Counted from the stretch's first letter, positions 35,296 to 44,296 are shown. The stretch is DNA of 64,000 nucleotides from Oligoflexia bacterium (GCA_023701205.1 JAMPXJ010000007.1:84516-148515), one strand, 5' to 3'. Made by a program: numbers and translations. Notes: generated by a model from the letters alone, not told the origin.

Positions 35296-36279
35296 TTATG
35301 CCAGCGTGATCGGATCGCGAGCGCGGAATCTCAGATAGACCAGTCCGCCCAGCGCGCCGAAGAGGATCGTCGAGATGGCGAAAAGGTTGAAGGAGTCCGC
35401 GCCATGGGAAGAGCCCAGCAGGTCGAACAGGTACAGAAAAGCGACGTGGCCCGTGCCGACGCCGGCCGGCGCGATCGGAACCGCGGTGACCAGGAGCCCG
35501 AGCGGCACGATCACGTAGAGCGGGAGCAGGGGAATCGTGCTTTCGCCGAGCGCGAGATTGAACTGGAAGAACGCCCAGCCGACGATCAGGTGGATGACCA
35601 CGCTCAGGCTCAGGACCTTGAGTACCGTCAGGCGGTGATTGTGGTAATGGCGGAGACCCTCGTAAATCCGGACAAAGGAGCCGAATTTCAGATTTCTCCT
35701 TTCGAGAGCCCTCAGGAAAATCAGCACGGGGTCATGATGCTCGCGCACGAGAAAGAGATAGGTATAGAAGGAAAGCACGCAAAGCGCGGCGATCACCAGG
35801 ACGGGCCGGACCGCGAAAAACACGCTCTCCGAAAGGTGCGCGTCGCCGAACTGGCTCGCGACCACCGCGCCCGCCGAAACCAGCACGAGAGCCGAGAGGC
35901 CGGCGACCCGGTCGAAAAGGATCGCCCCGAAGGCGCGCCCCCGCTTCCCATGCAGCTCCTTGCCGATGTAGAATGCCTTCACGAAGTCGCCGCTGACCGC
36001 GCCCGGAAGCGCGATGTTGAAGAAGTTGCCTACGAACGAGAGCTGCGCCACGCGTCCCCAGCGCAGGCGGATGTCCTGGGCTTCGAGCAGCCACTGCCAG
36101 CGAAGCATCCCGAGGAACTGATTGAGGAAGAGCAGGATCATCGCCGGGAGGAGGATCCGCCATTGCGCGATCGCGTGGCGCAGCTTCTCCACGGAGAGAT
36201 AATTTTTCTTGCCGAGATAGTAGAGCAGCCCCAGGACGAAGGCGGCTTTGAGCAGGGTTTTCAGGTGTTGAGATTTCAT
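35296..36279 (-). CDS. Lysylphosphatidylglycerol synthase-type transmembrane protein
   Basis: 327 residues with about eight membrane helices. The signature region FLNQFLGMLRWQWLLEAQDI followed by GNFFNIALPGAVSGDFVKAF and FDRVAGLSALVLVSAG marks the LPG_synthase_TM (UPF0104/AglD-like) flippase-type domain; late in the protein AVPIAPAGVGTGHVAFLYLF is also conserved. The aminoacyl-transferase domain of MprF is absent. Members are thought to move lipids or assist glycosylation. Its place beside glycosyltransferases suggests a role in envelope glycolipid export. Confidence 0.88.
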   Translation of the reverse strand: MKSQHLKTLLKAAFVLGLLYYLGKKNYLSVEKLRHAIAQWRILLPAMILLFLNQFLGMLRWQWLLEAQDIRLRWGRVAQLSFVGNFFNIALPGAVSGDFVKAFYIGKELHGKRGRAFGAILFDRVAGLSALVLVSAGAVVASQFGDAHLSESVFFAVRPVLVIAALCVLSFYTYLFLVREHHDPVLIFLRALERRNLKFGSFVRIYEGLRHYHNHRLTVLKVLSLSVVIHLIVGWAFFQFNLALGESTIPLLPLYVIVPLGLLVTAVPIAPAGVGTGHVAFLYLFDLLGSSHGADSFNLFAISTILFGALGGLVYLRFRARDPITLA

Positions 36280-36288
36280 CGGCTCGGC

Positions 36289-36972
36289 TCAGACGCTCAG
36301 GAAGTTGCGGAAGATGGTTTCACCGATCCTGGGATCGAAAAGCGCCTCGCTTTCCTCGGGCCGCAGGAGGGCTTTGGGCCGGCCGAGCCGCTTGCATTCC
36401 GCCAGCGACGCCTTGGCGGCCTCCAGCGGGCGTTCGGGATGGAACTGCACGCTGAAAACCGGGGAATCGCCGAGCTGGCAAGCCTGGATCTCGCAAGCTT
36501 CGGAACGCGCGAGGTGCCGCATCCCAGCGGGCAGGCGGAAGACCTCCTCGAAATGGGAGGAGAAGGTATGGAATTTCCGGGGCAGTCCTTCGAATAGCGG
36601 CGAGCTTCCGAGCAGTTCGATCTCGCTCCAGCCGAACTCGGGCCGGGCGCCCTTGCGGACCGACTCCTTGCCCGCGAGCACGCGCGCGAGGGTCTGATGG
36701 CCGTAACAGATGCCGAGGAATGGCTTTCCGGCATCGAGCGCGTGGCGGATGAAATCATGCAGATTCGAGATCCAGGGCGCGTCCTCGAGCGAAGAGGTCT
36801 TCGATCCCGAGACGAGGAGCCGGTCGAAGGGCTGGGGCGAAGGAGGGAGGTCGTCATGAGGCGCGCGGCGGACGTGAACCGTCGCACCGGGAGCGAGTTT
36901 GGCGAGGCGAGCGAGGTCCACGGCTCCCCAGGAACGCGGTTCGATGTTGTTATCGATGATCAGGATTCTCAT
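36289..36972 (-). CDS. Class I glutamine amidotransferase
   Basis: 227 residues from the ATG at 36970-36972 (a GTG at 36987 is the alternative). It has the class I triad: Cys89 in FLGICYGHQ and His178-Glu180 in VQFHPE. The oxyanion/early strand LLVSGSKTSSLED is less standard. There is no synthetase domain, so it is a free-standing GATase like those acting on small-molecule or peptide substrates (for example GuaA-type or gamma-glutamyl hydrolase-like proteins). Its start overlaps the end of the upstream glycosyltransferase gene by 23 bases, implying co-translation. Substrate unknown. Confidence 0.88.
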   Translation of the reverse strand: MRILIIDNNIEPRSWGAVDLARLAKLAPGATVHVRRAPHDDLPPSPQPFDRLLVSGSKTSSLEDAPWISNLHDFIRHALDAGKPFLGICYGHQTLARVLAGKESVRKGARPEFGWSEIELLGSSPLFEGLPRKFHTFSSHFEEVFRLPAGMRHLARSEACEIQACQLGDSPVFSVQFHPERPLEAAKASLAECKRLGRPKALLRPEESEALFDPRIGETIFRNFLSV

Positions 36973-37783
36973 AATCGGCCCGCCCACTCACGCGAATCGC
37001 GGGCTCCAAGGTGAACGCATACTTCAGGAATACGCTATATGCCGCATTGACCGCGATGATGAAGCCCGCTAGTCCATCAAGAAAACCACGTTTCAAAAAG
37101 TATGTCTCGACAAATTTGCCCGGTGGTTTCAGCAGCAGACGCAGGATTCCCGGCCGGCCCCCCCGGCGGGTGAGCTCCTCGGAACCCAGCTGGGCGAATC
37201 GCAGGTTGGTGAGAACCTGGTCCCGGATGCTGCCGAAGGAGTGGTGGTGCAACGGATTGCGGAGTACCGCCGTTTCCCCCTGCACCACAAGGGACTCATG
37301 GACCCGGGGCTCGGACCAGGAGGCGAAGCGCCGATCGGAGAGCCGGCAAAGCAGGTTCGGATACCAGCCGCCGTGACGGATCCATCGGCCGAGATAAAAA
37401 GTCTTGCGGGGCATCGAAAAGCCCCTGGGACGGCCGGTTTGAAGAGCGTCCCGCAGGGCCGCAGCGAGCTCGGCAGCCAGCTCGGGCGGGACTTCCTCAT
37501 CGGCATCCAGGTTGAGGATCCAGTCGTTGCGGGCGTTTCTCTGGGCGAAGTTCTTCTGCGCCCCGTATCCGGGCCAGGGATTGTGGATGACCCGGGCGCC
37601 GAGGCCGCGAGCGATCTCCACGGTCTGGTCCTGGCTGCCCGAATCGACGACCACCACCTCGTCGGCGAAGCTCACGCTTCGGATGGCGCGGCCGATGTTT
37701 TCTTCCTCGTTGAGCGTAATGATCGTTACGGAAAGCGGCAACTGTGCCATAGTTTCCATCAGGGTTAACGAAGAAAGCGGCAT
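36950..37783 (-). CDS. Glycosyltransferase family 2, WaaE-like
   Basis: 277 residues. LSVTIITLNEEENIGRAIRS, DEVVVVDSGSQDQTVEIARG and WILNLDADEEVPPEL (the DxD-type metal/nucleotide motif) are typical of GT2 enzymes of the LPS core WaaE/KdtX group. A C-terminal hydrophobic segment (about 235-260) may attach it to the membrane. ATG codons at 37783, 37759 and 37750 are all possible starts; none has a strong site and the first is listed. It is the first gene of a leftward run and divergent from ugd across 59 bases. Confidence 0.9.
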   Translation of the reverse strand: MPLSSLTLMETMAQLPLSVTIITLNEEENIGRAIRSVSFADEVVVVDSGSQDQTVEIARGLGARVIHNPWPGYGAQKNFAQRNARNDWILNLDADEEVPPELAAELAAALRDALQTGRPRGFSMPRKTFYLGRWIRHGGWYPNLLCRLSDRRFASWSEPRVHESLVVQGETAVLRNPLHHHSFGSIRDQVLTNLRFAQLGSEELTRRGGRPGILRLLLKPPGKFVETYFLKRGFLDGLAGFIIAVNAAYSVFLKYAFTLEPAIRVSGRADYENPDHR

Positions 37784-37805
37784 AAATCCACTGGTTTTCG
37801 TCAGT

Positions 37806-37845
37806 GTTCCCGGAGTGTATAAAGGGTTCCCGGAGCGTACAAATG
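37806..37845. repeat. Tandem 20-bp direct repeat before ugd
   Basis: Two adjacent 20-bp units, beginning GTTCCCGGAG at 37806 and 37826, differ at three positions. The second ends in the ugd start codon and supplies its GGAG ribosome-binding site; the first carries the same GGAG 20 bases upstream. Confidence 0.8.
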
Positions 37846-39156
37846 AAAATTGCGGTGATTGGAACGGGGTACGTCGGTTTGGTCGCGGGGGCGTGTTTTG
37901 CCGATACGGGCAACACCGTCTATTGCGTGGATAAGGATCCTGCCAAGATCGAGGCGCTCAGAAAAGGCGTTATCCCGATCTTCGAGCCGGGACTCGACGT
38001 GCTCGTCAAGCGTGGCGCGGCCGAAGGGAGGCTGCTCTTCGGCACCTCGGCGGAGGAAGCCGTAGCGGCCAGCGAGATCGTCTTCATGGCCGTGGGAACC
38101 CCGCCCTCGGCGACCGGTGAGCCTGACATGCGTTACGTGAAGGGCGCCGCGGAGGAGATCGGGCGCGCGATGAACGGCTACAAGCTCATCGTGAACAAGT
38201 CCACGGTTCCGATCGGCTCCCATCGGATGGTGGCCGACTGGATCGCGGCGCACACGAGCCAGCCGTTCGACGTCGTCAGCAATCCCGAATTCCTGAAAGA
38301 GGGCACCGCGGTCGACGATTTCCTCAAGCCTGACCGTGTCGTGATCGGTACCCGGAAGAAGGAAGTCTACGACAAGATGGCCGAGCTCTACGCGCCGTTC
38401 GTCCGGCAGGGCAATCCCGTGCTGTGGATGGATCCAGTCTCCGCCGAGATCACGAAGTACGCCTGCAACTCCTTCCTCGCCGCGCGCATCAGCTTCATGA
38501 ACGAGCTTTCGGCTCTTTGCGAGAAGGTCCAGGGCGATATCGAAGACGTGCGTCGCGGGATGACGACCGACGCGCGCATCGGCAAGCACTTCCTGTATGC
38601 GGGCGTGGGGTATGGCGGGTCCTGCTTTCCGAAGGATGTCCAGGCGCTCCTGGCGACCGCCGCGAAGCTCGACGTCCCGCTCGGGATCGTGGCGGCGGCG
38701 GAGCACGCCAATGCCCGGCAGAAGCGTTCGCTCGCCGAGAAGGTGAAGGCGCACTTCGGTCGTGATCTGCGCGGAAAGACTTTCGGCGTGTGGGGACTCG
38801 CATTCAAGCCCAATACCGACGACATGCGCGAGGCGCCCTCGCTCGCGATCATCGAGGAGCTGCTCGCCGCGGGTGCGAACGTGAAGGCCTACGATCCGGT
38901 AGCCGAGGAAAACGCCGCCAAGCTCCTTGGAAACGGCGCGCGCACCTGCCCCAACGCTTACGAGGCGATCGAGGGTGCGGACGCGCTGCTTGTGGTGACG
39001 GAGTGGAACGAGTTCCGTCACCCGGACTTCGCCCGGATCAGGAAGGCGCTCAAGCAACCCGTGATTTTCGACGGTCGCAACGTTTACAATCCGACCGCGA
39101 TCCGGGAGCTGGGTTTCACCTACTTCGGTGTGGGGCGGCGCGGGCCTTCGGCCTGA
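37843..39156 (+). CDS. ugd: UDP-glucose 6-dehydrogenase
   Basis: 437 residues from the ATG at 37843 (GGAG eight bases upstream). Oxidises UDP-glucose to UDP-glucuronate with NAD, supplying acidic sugars for surface polysaccharides. The NAD-binding MKIAVIGTGYVGLVAGACFA, the catalytic Cys261 in GVGYGGSCFPKD, the KEGTAVDDF loop and the C-terminal GLAFKPNTDDMREAPS are all present. It sits alone on the forward strand inside a leftward envelope-gene region. A short palindrome (GCCTGATCAGGC, 39151-39162) overlaps the stop codon and could help termination. The tandem repeat at the start may affect translation. Confidence 0.97.
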   Translation: MKIAVIGTGYVGLVAGACFADTGNTVYCVDKDPAKIEALRKGVIPIFEPGLDVLVKRGAAEGRLLFGTSAEEAVAASEIVFMAVGTPPSATGEPDMRYVKGAAEEIGRAMNGYKLIVNKSTVPIGSHRMVADWIAAHTSQPFDVVSNPEFLKEGTAVDDFLKPDRVVIGTRKKEVYDKMAELYAPFVRQGNPVLWMDPVSAEITKYACNSFLAARISFMNELSALCEKVQGDIEDVRRGMTTDARIGKHFLYAGVGYGGSCFPKDVQALLATAAKLDVPLGIVAAAEHANARQKRSLAEKVKAHFGRDLRGKTFGVWGLAFKPNTDDMREAPSLAIIEELLAAGANVKAYDPVAEENAAKLLGNGARTCPNAYEAIEGADALLVVTEWNEFRHPDFARIRKALKQPVIFDGRNVYNPTAIRELGFTYFGVGRRGPSA

Positions 39157-39205
39157 TCAGGCGGGCTGATCGAGCCCGAACGGACGGCTCCGCTCGCTTT
39201 GTTGA

Positions 39206-40501
39206 TCAGCCGGTCTCGGTGAGAAGCACCACGTCGACCCTGCGATTCTGCTTGCGGCCTTCGCGGGTCCGATTCGAGGCGATGGGCTCGCTGAAGCCCT
39301 TGCCTTCGACCTTCAGTTCCGTCTGGGGGATCGTCTCCGAGGAGGCGAGGAACTCCTTCACGGAGTTCGCCCTTTTCTCGGAAAGGGCCTCGTTCTTCGC
39401 TTTGGAACCCTTCGAGTCGGTATGGCCTTCGATCGTCACCTCGCGCGCGTCGGGGAAGAGAGCGAGCGCCTGCTCGAGCTTGCGGAGGAGCGGGAAGTTC
39501 TTGGACGGGATCGTCGCCCGGGCGCTCGGGAACTGGAGTCCCTTCAGCCGGATGATCAGCTCACCGTCGCGGCGGAGCACCTCGGCCTCCTCTTCCGAGA
39601 AGAGCTCGCGCACCTGGCGGTAACGCGCGTTGGCCTGCTGCTCCTTCTGAAGCTCGGAAATCCGCTGTTTCTGCTGTTCGGCTTCCTGGCCGAGCTGAGC
39701 CGACTCCATGCGCTGCTTTTCGAGCGCCACGACCATGTCCTCGGTCCGGCCTTTCTGCGCGGAACGGCTCGCACGCGTGACTTTCAGCAGGAGCTCCGCC
39801 CCGGATCGAGCCTCGCTGCTCGCCCGCTGCAGCGCATGAGTATCCTCGGGGGAGCGGGCGATCAGCTGGTCGCCCTCCTGGAGCTTGGCTTCGGCACTGG
39901 CGAGGGTCTTGGGAGCCCATTTCTCGGCGCCTTCGGCTTTCGCGCGCTCGATGAGGCGCCGGCTCTCGCCGAAGTGGGTTTCCCGCAGGCCCTTCACCGA
40001 AAGCTCGCGATAGTCCTTCAGGAGGTCGGGCCGGCTTTCCTGGGCGACCCGCAAGTTTCCTTCTTCGGCTGCTCGCGTCGCTTCAAGCAGGCGAGCGTCC
40101 GTCTCGTTGAAGTCCGTCCGGAACGCCCGCGAGGCGTTCGCGTTAACGGCCTCGGTGCGGGCCGCGATCACCTCGGAGAGCAGGGTGCCCGAGGTCGCGG
40201 CCGCCTTTCGCGCCTGTTCGAGCTCCCGGCTCGCTCTGGCGGTTTCCTCGAGGATGCGATCGTTGTTCGCGCCCCGCGCATGGAGATCTCGCGCCCGTTC
40301 GAGCGACTGTCCGGTCCTTCTCGTTGCTTCTGGCGCCAGAAGAGAGATCTTTTCCTGCTGCTTGGACGCGCTCAGTCGCTCCTCGAGCTGTTGGATCTCG
40401 CTGGTCGGGTCGGTCCCGCCGAGCGGCTCCGTCGCCACCTTTCCGGTCGAGCAGGCGGTGAAAGCCAAAAGGATCCAGCAGGAATGACGAGCGAAATTCA
40501 T
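39206..40501 (-). CDS. OmpA-family lipoprotein with coiled-coil
   Basis: 431 residues from the ATG at 40499-40501, which has GAGG six bases upstream; an ATG at 40531 would displace the signal peptide. A lipoprotein signal ends at AFTAC (Cys17). Residues about 40-320 are long, charged and helical (EERLSASKQQEKISLL, many Ala/Glu/Arg heptads), then the OmpA C-terminal peptidoglycan-binding domain follows: DGELIIRLKGLQFPSARATI and VTIEGHTDSKGSKAKNEALS. It probably tethers the outer membrane or a complex to peptidoglycan, with the coiled coil as a spacer. It may need Lgt, encoded at 450-1235. Confidence 0.92.
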   Translation of the reverse strand: MNFARHSCWILLAFTACSTGKVATEPLGGTDPTSEIQQLEERLSASKQQEKISLLAPEATRRTGQSLERARDLHARGANNDRILEETARASRELEQARKAAATSGTLLSEVIAARTEAVNANASRAFRTDFNETDARLLEATRAAEEGNLRVAQESRPDLLKDYRELSVKGLRETHFGESRRLIERAKAEGAEKWAPKTLASAEAKLQEGDQLIARSPEDTHALQRASSEARSGAELLLKVTRASRSAQKGRTEDMVVALEKQRMESAQLGQEAEQQKQRISELQKEQQANARYRQVRELFSEEEAEVLRRDGELIIRLKGLQFPSARATIPSKNFPLLRKLEQALALFPDAREVTIEGHTDSKGSKAKNEALSEKRANSVKEFLASSETIPQTELKVEGKGFSEPIASNRTREGRKQNRRVDVVLLTETG

Positions 40502-40534
40502 AGGCGCCTCTTTGGAGCGGGAGAGGTGCAAATT

Positions 40535-41365
40535 TCAGCCCGGGACGGTTTGCCAGCCTTTTTCGCAGCGAACCCGTCCGCTGCTTTTGAGCTCCTGGAG
40601 GCGGGCGTCATTGGCGGGCGTGAACTCGCGGCGGGGATGCCAGACGTGGTACTGGAGCGCGAGCCCTTTCATCGACTTGATGCGAAGCCCGAGATTCTGC
40701 AGCCGAAGCTCGATGTCCGTGTCCTCGCGCCCGTAACCTTCATAAGCCTCGTCGAACCCGTTCAGGGCTTCGAGCGCGGAGCGAGGGACCGAATAGTTGC
40801 AGCCCTTGAGGTCCGCGACGCGATCCATCTTCAGGGCGCGGCGCAACGGCTCCCAGGAAAAGCGGATCGTCCTCTGGAAGTAACCGCTGTCGCCTGAAAG
40901 GACGCTCTTCAGGAAACGGAGCCGCGGGCGGTCGAAGAATCCCGCGCGCACGCGCTCCGGCGTAAGCCACTCGCTGAAGCGCTCACCGAGCTCCACGCGC
41001 CGTCCGGCCAGATAACGGCCGGGCTCCTGCTGCTCGAGGTGATCGCGGAGGTAATCGCGATGGGGAATGCAGTCGCCGTCCAGGAAGATGAAGACGGGAG
41101 CGCGCGCCTGCCGAAGCCCCTCGTTCAGGATGCGGCATTTGCGGAAACCCTGATGCTCCTGCCAGACGTGCTTCACGCGGAAAGGAACCTTGGATTGGAA
41201 CGCGCGGATGATTCCCGCGGTTTCGGCGCCGGAACCGTCGTCGCAGAAGATGACCTCGAAGTCATGGGTCGACTGGCGCTCGAGCGCCGCGCAGACGAGC
41301 TCGAGATGACGGGGCAGCTCGTACGTCGTGACCAGCAGCGATGCCTGGGGCGGGTGCTCACTCAT
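40535..41365 (-). CDS. Glycosyltransferase family 2 with galactosyltransferase-type C-domain
   Basis: 276 residues from the ATG at 41363-41365, which overlaps the stop region of the preceding gene; longer in-frame starts are antisense-like extensions and are rejected. SLLVTTYELPRHLELVCAAL and VIFCDDGSGAETAGIIRAF form the GT-A nucleotide-sugar fold, FIFLDGDCIPHRDYLRDHL has the DxD motif, and LNGFDEAYEGYGREDTDIEL is the hallmark of the Glyco_transf_7C domain seen in chondroitin polymerase-like enzymes. Acceptor unknown; probably LPS or surface polysaccharide. Confidence 0.92.
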   Translation of the reverse strand: MSEHPPQASLLVTTYELPRHLELVCAALERQSTHDFEVIFCDDGSGAETAGIIRAFQSKVPFRVKHVWQEHQGFRKCRILNEGLRQARAPVFIFLDGDCIPHRDYLRDHLEQQEPGRYLAGRRVELGERFSEWLTPERVRAGFFDRPRLRFLKSVLSGDSGYFQRTIRFSWEPLRRALKMDRVADLKGCNYSVPRSALEALNGFDEAYEGYGREDTDIELRLQNLGLRIKSMKGLALQYHVWHPRREFTPANDARLQELKSSGRVRCEKGWQTVPG

Positions 41366-42281
41366 GCAGGCGGTAGCTCCGATACTCGAAAAGCCGGATT
41401 CCCGTCGCACGTTCGAAAAGATCCAGCACGATCTTCTTGGCGTCGCGCCAGCTCCAGACGAACGGCGAGTTCGCCAGGTCCCAGCTCCAGCCCTGGCTCG
41501 CGATCCGTTGTCCCATGACTCTCGGATGGGAACCGCGGAATGGACGGAGTCCCCAGATGCGCTTGTAGCGGTAATTCTCGCCCGTATGGGGAGTGCCGGT
41601 CGCGGCGTCCCGCGCGTCGGGCTTGCCATGATAGAGCTGGTCCATGAAGAAGGTCTTCTCCTTCATGGCCTCGGGCGGGCGAACCCAGCCATAATGGAAG
41701 ACGCGTGCCTGCGCGCGCGCGACGCGCAGCTTGGAGCCATCCCCCTTGCGAAAGCTCTGGGCGTCACCCACGCTCCGGGCGCCGGAGGCGCGGCGCACGA
41801 CGCGCACCTCGCGGCGATAGGCACTCCGGGTCACCTGCACGACATCGAACGATCCGTAAAAATGAACGTAATCGAAAAGCAGCCCTTCGATCGCCGGATC
41901 GCCGTGCGCTCTCTCGAGCGCCTGGCGGAACCGCGGGGCATCCTCCTCGTGGAGTACCTCATCGGCCTGGAGATAGAAGCACCAGTCCCCGGTGCAGCGC
42001 TCGAGCGCGAGATTGGTCTGCTCCGAGAGGATCAGGCCGCCTTTGCGCTTTTCGGGATCATCGAGCGGCCAGTCGGATTCGAAGAGCACGACCTTGCCCT
42101 GGCCCTCCGCGCGCGCGAACTCCTGCACGCGTCCGAGCGTCTCGTCCTCGCCCCGCCCGACGTTGATCACGAGCTCGTCGACCAGCGGCAGCAGCGAGCG
42201 CAGCGATTCGAGGTAGGGGTACTGGAACTTCTCCCCGTTGCGCACGAGCGTGAAGCCGGAGAGTCTCGGTTTCGAGGTCAT
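41358..42281 (-). CDS. Glycosyltransferase family 2-like protein
   Basis: 307 residues from the ATG at 42279-42281; earlier in-frame codons overlap the upstream gene. The N-terminus LSGFTLVRNGEKFQYPYLES, ELVINVGRGEDETLGRV and CFYLQADEVLHEED (aspartate-containing metal motif) fit a divergent GT-A glycosyltransferase. The C-terminal half has conserved aromatic-rich stretches (FHYGWVRPPEAMKEK) typical of this uncharacterised subgroup. It overlaps both neighbours by four to eight bases, so the three GT2 genes are translated as a unit. Confidence 0.85.
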   Translation of the reverse strand: MTSKPRLSGFTLVRNGEKFQYPYLESLRSLLPLVDELVINVGRGEDETLGRVQEFARAEGQGKVVLFESDWPLDDPEKRKGGLILSEQTNLALERCTGDWCFYLQADEVLHEEDAPRFRQALERAHGDPAIEGLLFDYVHFYGSFDVVQVTRSAYRREVRVVRRASGARSVGDAQSFRKGDGSKLRVARAQARVFHYGWVRPPEAMKEKTFFMDQLYHGKPDARDAATGTPHTGENYRYKRIWGLRPFRGSHPRVMGQRIASQGWSWDLANSPFVWSWRDAKKIVLDLFERATGIRLFEYRSYRLHE

Positions 42282-43111
42282 TTTCGGCCCTTCTCCCCGA
42301 GGGTCTCGGCCAGGACCTCGGAGGTGCGGCTGAGCTGCCACATCTTCACGTGGCGGACCGCGCGGGATACGCCTTCGAGGATGGAGATGACGAAGCCATG
42401 CATCCCGTCCTTGCAGGCACCGTAATAAAAGTAGTTTTTGAGAAACATGGCGGGGAAGGCGAACAGCATGCGGAACGGATTGGTACGCTGACCCTGGCGG
42501 ATCCGGTCTCGCGCCTCGATCGTCGTGTACTTGTTCATCTTGTACAGGAAGTGCTCGGGATGGAAATCCGGCGAGTGGATCAAAGGCTCGTGAATGAGCT
42601 GCGGCGAAACTTGAAAAACAGGGTATTCGTGGATCTCGTTCACGTAGCGCACGCCCGAGCGATGAAAGAAGCGGTCCTGATAGCTCGGGTTCCAGATTCC
42701 GTGATGGATGGGCTTGCCGAGGAAATACTCGGTCCGTCGAACCTTGTAGGCCCGGCAGGGCGGCCCTTCAGGGGCGGCCAAAAGGCTCTGGAGGCGCGCC
42801 GCGAGCTCGTCGCTGCATTTCTCGTCCGCGTCGATGACCAGGAGCCAGTCATTGCGGGACTGCTCGAGCGCATGGTTGCGCTGGTCGCGGAAGCCCGTCC
42901 ACGCGCGCGTGAGAAACCGTAGCTTTCCGGCCCAAGGCGCGGCGGCGTCGCGGCAGATCTCCGCGGTGCGGTCCTCGCTTTCGGCGTCGATGACGAGGAT
43001 CTCGTCGGCCCAGAGCAGCGACTGCAGGCAGCGGCCGATGTGGCGCTCCTCGTTCTTCGTGATGATCGCGGCAGTGACCGGAAGGGGGCTCATGATTCGT
43101 GTCTCTTGCAT
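42278..43111 (-). CDS. Glycosyltransferase family 2, WaaE-like
   Basis: 277 residues. PVTAAIITKNEERHIGRCLQ, EILVIDAESEDRTAEICRDA and WLLVIDADEKCSDEL define a GT2 enzyme close to LPS core glucosyltransferases. The C-terminal part has GVSRAVRHVKMW and a hydrophobic patch around PFRMLFAFPAMFLKNYFYYG that may contact the membrane. An ATG at 43091-43093 would remove six residues and is an alternative start. It begins three bases after the heptosyltransferase stop codon. Confidence 0.9.
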   Translation of the reverse strand: MQETRIMSPLPVTAAIITKNEERHIGRCLQSLLWADEILVIDAESEDRTAEICRDAAAPWAGKLRFLTRAWTGFRDQRNHALEQSRNDWLLVIDADEKCSDELAARLQSLLAAPEGPPCRAYKVRRTEYFLGKPIHHGIWNPSYQDRFFHRSGVRYVNEIHEYPVFQVSPQLIHEPLIHSPDFHPEHFLYKMNKYTTIEARDRIRQGQRTNPFRMLFAFPAMFLKNYFYYGACKDGMHGFVISILEGVSRAVRHVKMWQLSRTSEVLAETLGEKGRK

Positions 43112-43114
43112 GCC

Positions 43115-44227
43115 TTACCGCGGCTGGGAGGCGGCCTGGCGGCAGGCGCTCAGCACGGCATCCACGCCGATCTCGCGCATGCAGCGATGGTGCTCGTCCT
43201 TGCAGACGGGCAGGCCGCACCAGGGGGGCATTCCTGGCATTGCATCTCGCCTGCAGCGCAGGTCTTCAAGGAAAAAATAAGGATGCCGGTCCGTGGGGTA
43301 CGGGTGCCATTCGGCGGGATGCTCCGGACCGAAAAGGGTCACCGTGGGAATGCCCGCCGCGACGGCGAGGTGCTTGGGGCCTGAATCGTTCCCGGCGAAA
43401 ACCGCGGCGTGGCTCAGGATGGCGGCCAGGCGCCTCAGCGGCAGCTCGCGCTCGACGACGATCCGGGTACGCACCTCCGCGCGCTGATCGCGGTTGGGGA
43501 TGTAGGCGACGATCCGGTCGTCCACCGCGTCCAGGAACGCATTGAGCGCCGCATCGTCATCGGCGCCGGTGGCCACGAAAACGCTTCCGTTCTCCGTACG
43601 GCACCAGTTGATCGCCAGCGAGGCGAAGCGGTCCGGCGGCCAGCTCTTGGTCGGCCGGCTCGCGCTCAGGCCGAGCGCGAGGATCGGTTCGTGGAGCCCC
43701 GCTTTGCGCAGCCATTTGCCCGCCTGCTGAAGCTCCTCGGAGGAAAGATGGATTTTCGGAAGCCTGCCCGGCGGGATCTGCAGGCCCAGAGCGCGCAAGG
43801 CATCCATGTCGCGTTCGATCGCGGGCTTGAGCTCGCCTTTGCCCGGCACCGTCACGGTCGAGAAGCGGTTCTTGTCCTTGTGCCCATGGAAATGAACCGA
43901 GCGGATCTTCGCCCCCGTGGCGTAAGCCAGGGTCGCGCTCGAGGGGCTCGCATGGAAGTTCACCGCGCAGTCGAAGTTCTCCTTGCGGAGCTTTAGCGCG
44001 AGGGCGGCCACGGCCTTCGCCCGGGCCGAGCGCTCCGTATGGCGATCATAAGGCCAGATCCGGTGGATCGCCGGGTGACCTTCGAGAAGCGGAGCCCACC
44101 GGGAGGTGACCGCCACGTGGATCTCGGCATCGGGATAGGCCCGTTGCAGCTCCGAAAGAGGTGCGGTGAGCAGGATGGTGTCTCCGAGGGCCCGGAGCTT
44201 GATGGCCAGTATCTTGCGGGGAGGCAT
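43115..44227 (-). CDS. Glycosyltransferase family 9 (heptosyltransferase-like)
   Basis: 370 residues of the ADP-heptose:LPS heptosyltransferase family. KILAIKLRALGDTILLTAPL at the N-terminus and AVFAGNDSGPKHLAVAAGIP followed by TVTLFGPEHPAEWHPYP near the C-terminus are diagnostic. Several Cys near the end (CRRDAMPGMPPWCGLPVCK) are in the position typical of the family's C-terminal cluster. It is the first gene of a leftward cluster with three GT2 genes, likely building LPS core or a related glycan. No good ribosome-binding site is visible. Confidence 0.93.
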   Translation of the reverse strand: MPPRKILAIKLRALGDTILLTAPLSELQRAYPDAEIHVAVTSRWAPLLEGHPAIHRIWPYDRHTERSARAKAVAALALKLRKENFDCAVNFHASPSSATLAYATGAKIRSVHFHGHKDKNRFSTVTVPGKGELKPAIERDMDALRALGLQIPPGRLPKIHLSSEELQQAGKWLRKAGLHEPILALGLSASRPTKSWPPDRFASLAINWCRTENGSVFVATGADDDAALNAFLDAVDDRIVAYIPNRDQRAEVRTRIVVERELPLRRLAAILSHAAVFAGNDSGPKHLAVAAGIPTVTLFGPEHPAEWHPYPTDRHPYFFLEDLRCRRDAMPGMPPWCGLPVCKDEHHRCMREIGVDAVLSACRQAASQPR

Positions 44228-44255
44228 GGAGGAAGACTAACTGATGGGCAGATTA

Positions 44256-44296
44256 AAAAAAACCCCCGACTGCCGAGCGGCAATCAGGGGTTTTTC
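44256..44296. terminator. Bidirectional terminator between the small exported-protein gene and the glycosyltransferases
   Basis: AAAAAAAACCCCC, a GC-rich middle with TGCCG/CGGCA, and AGGGGTTTTT form a long stem with few mismatches and poly-U tails on both strands. It terminates the leftward transcript of the gene at 44320-44550. Confidence 0.88.

Noticed and set aside
34975..36597. A 540-codon forward open frame
   Set aside because: It is antisense to the RecQ-like, LPG-synthase-type and amidotransferase genes, which are clearly real.
39151..39162. Palindrome GCCTGATCAGGC as a strong terminator for ugd
   Set aside because: No U-run follows and the stem is short; only mentioned as a weak possibility.
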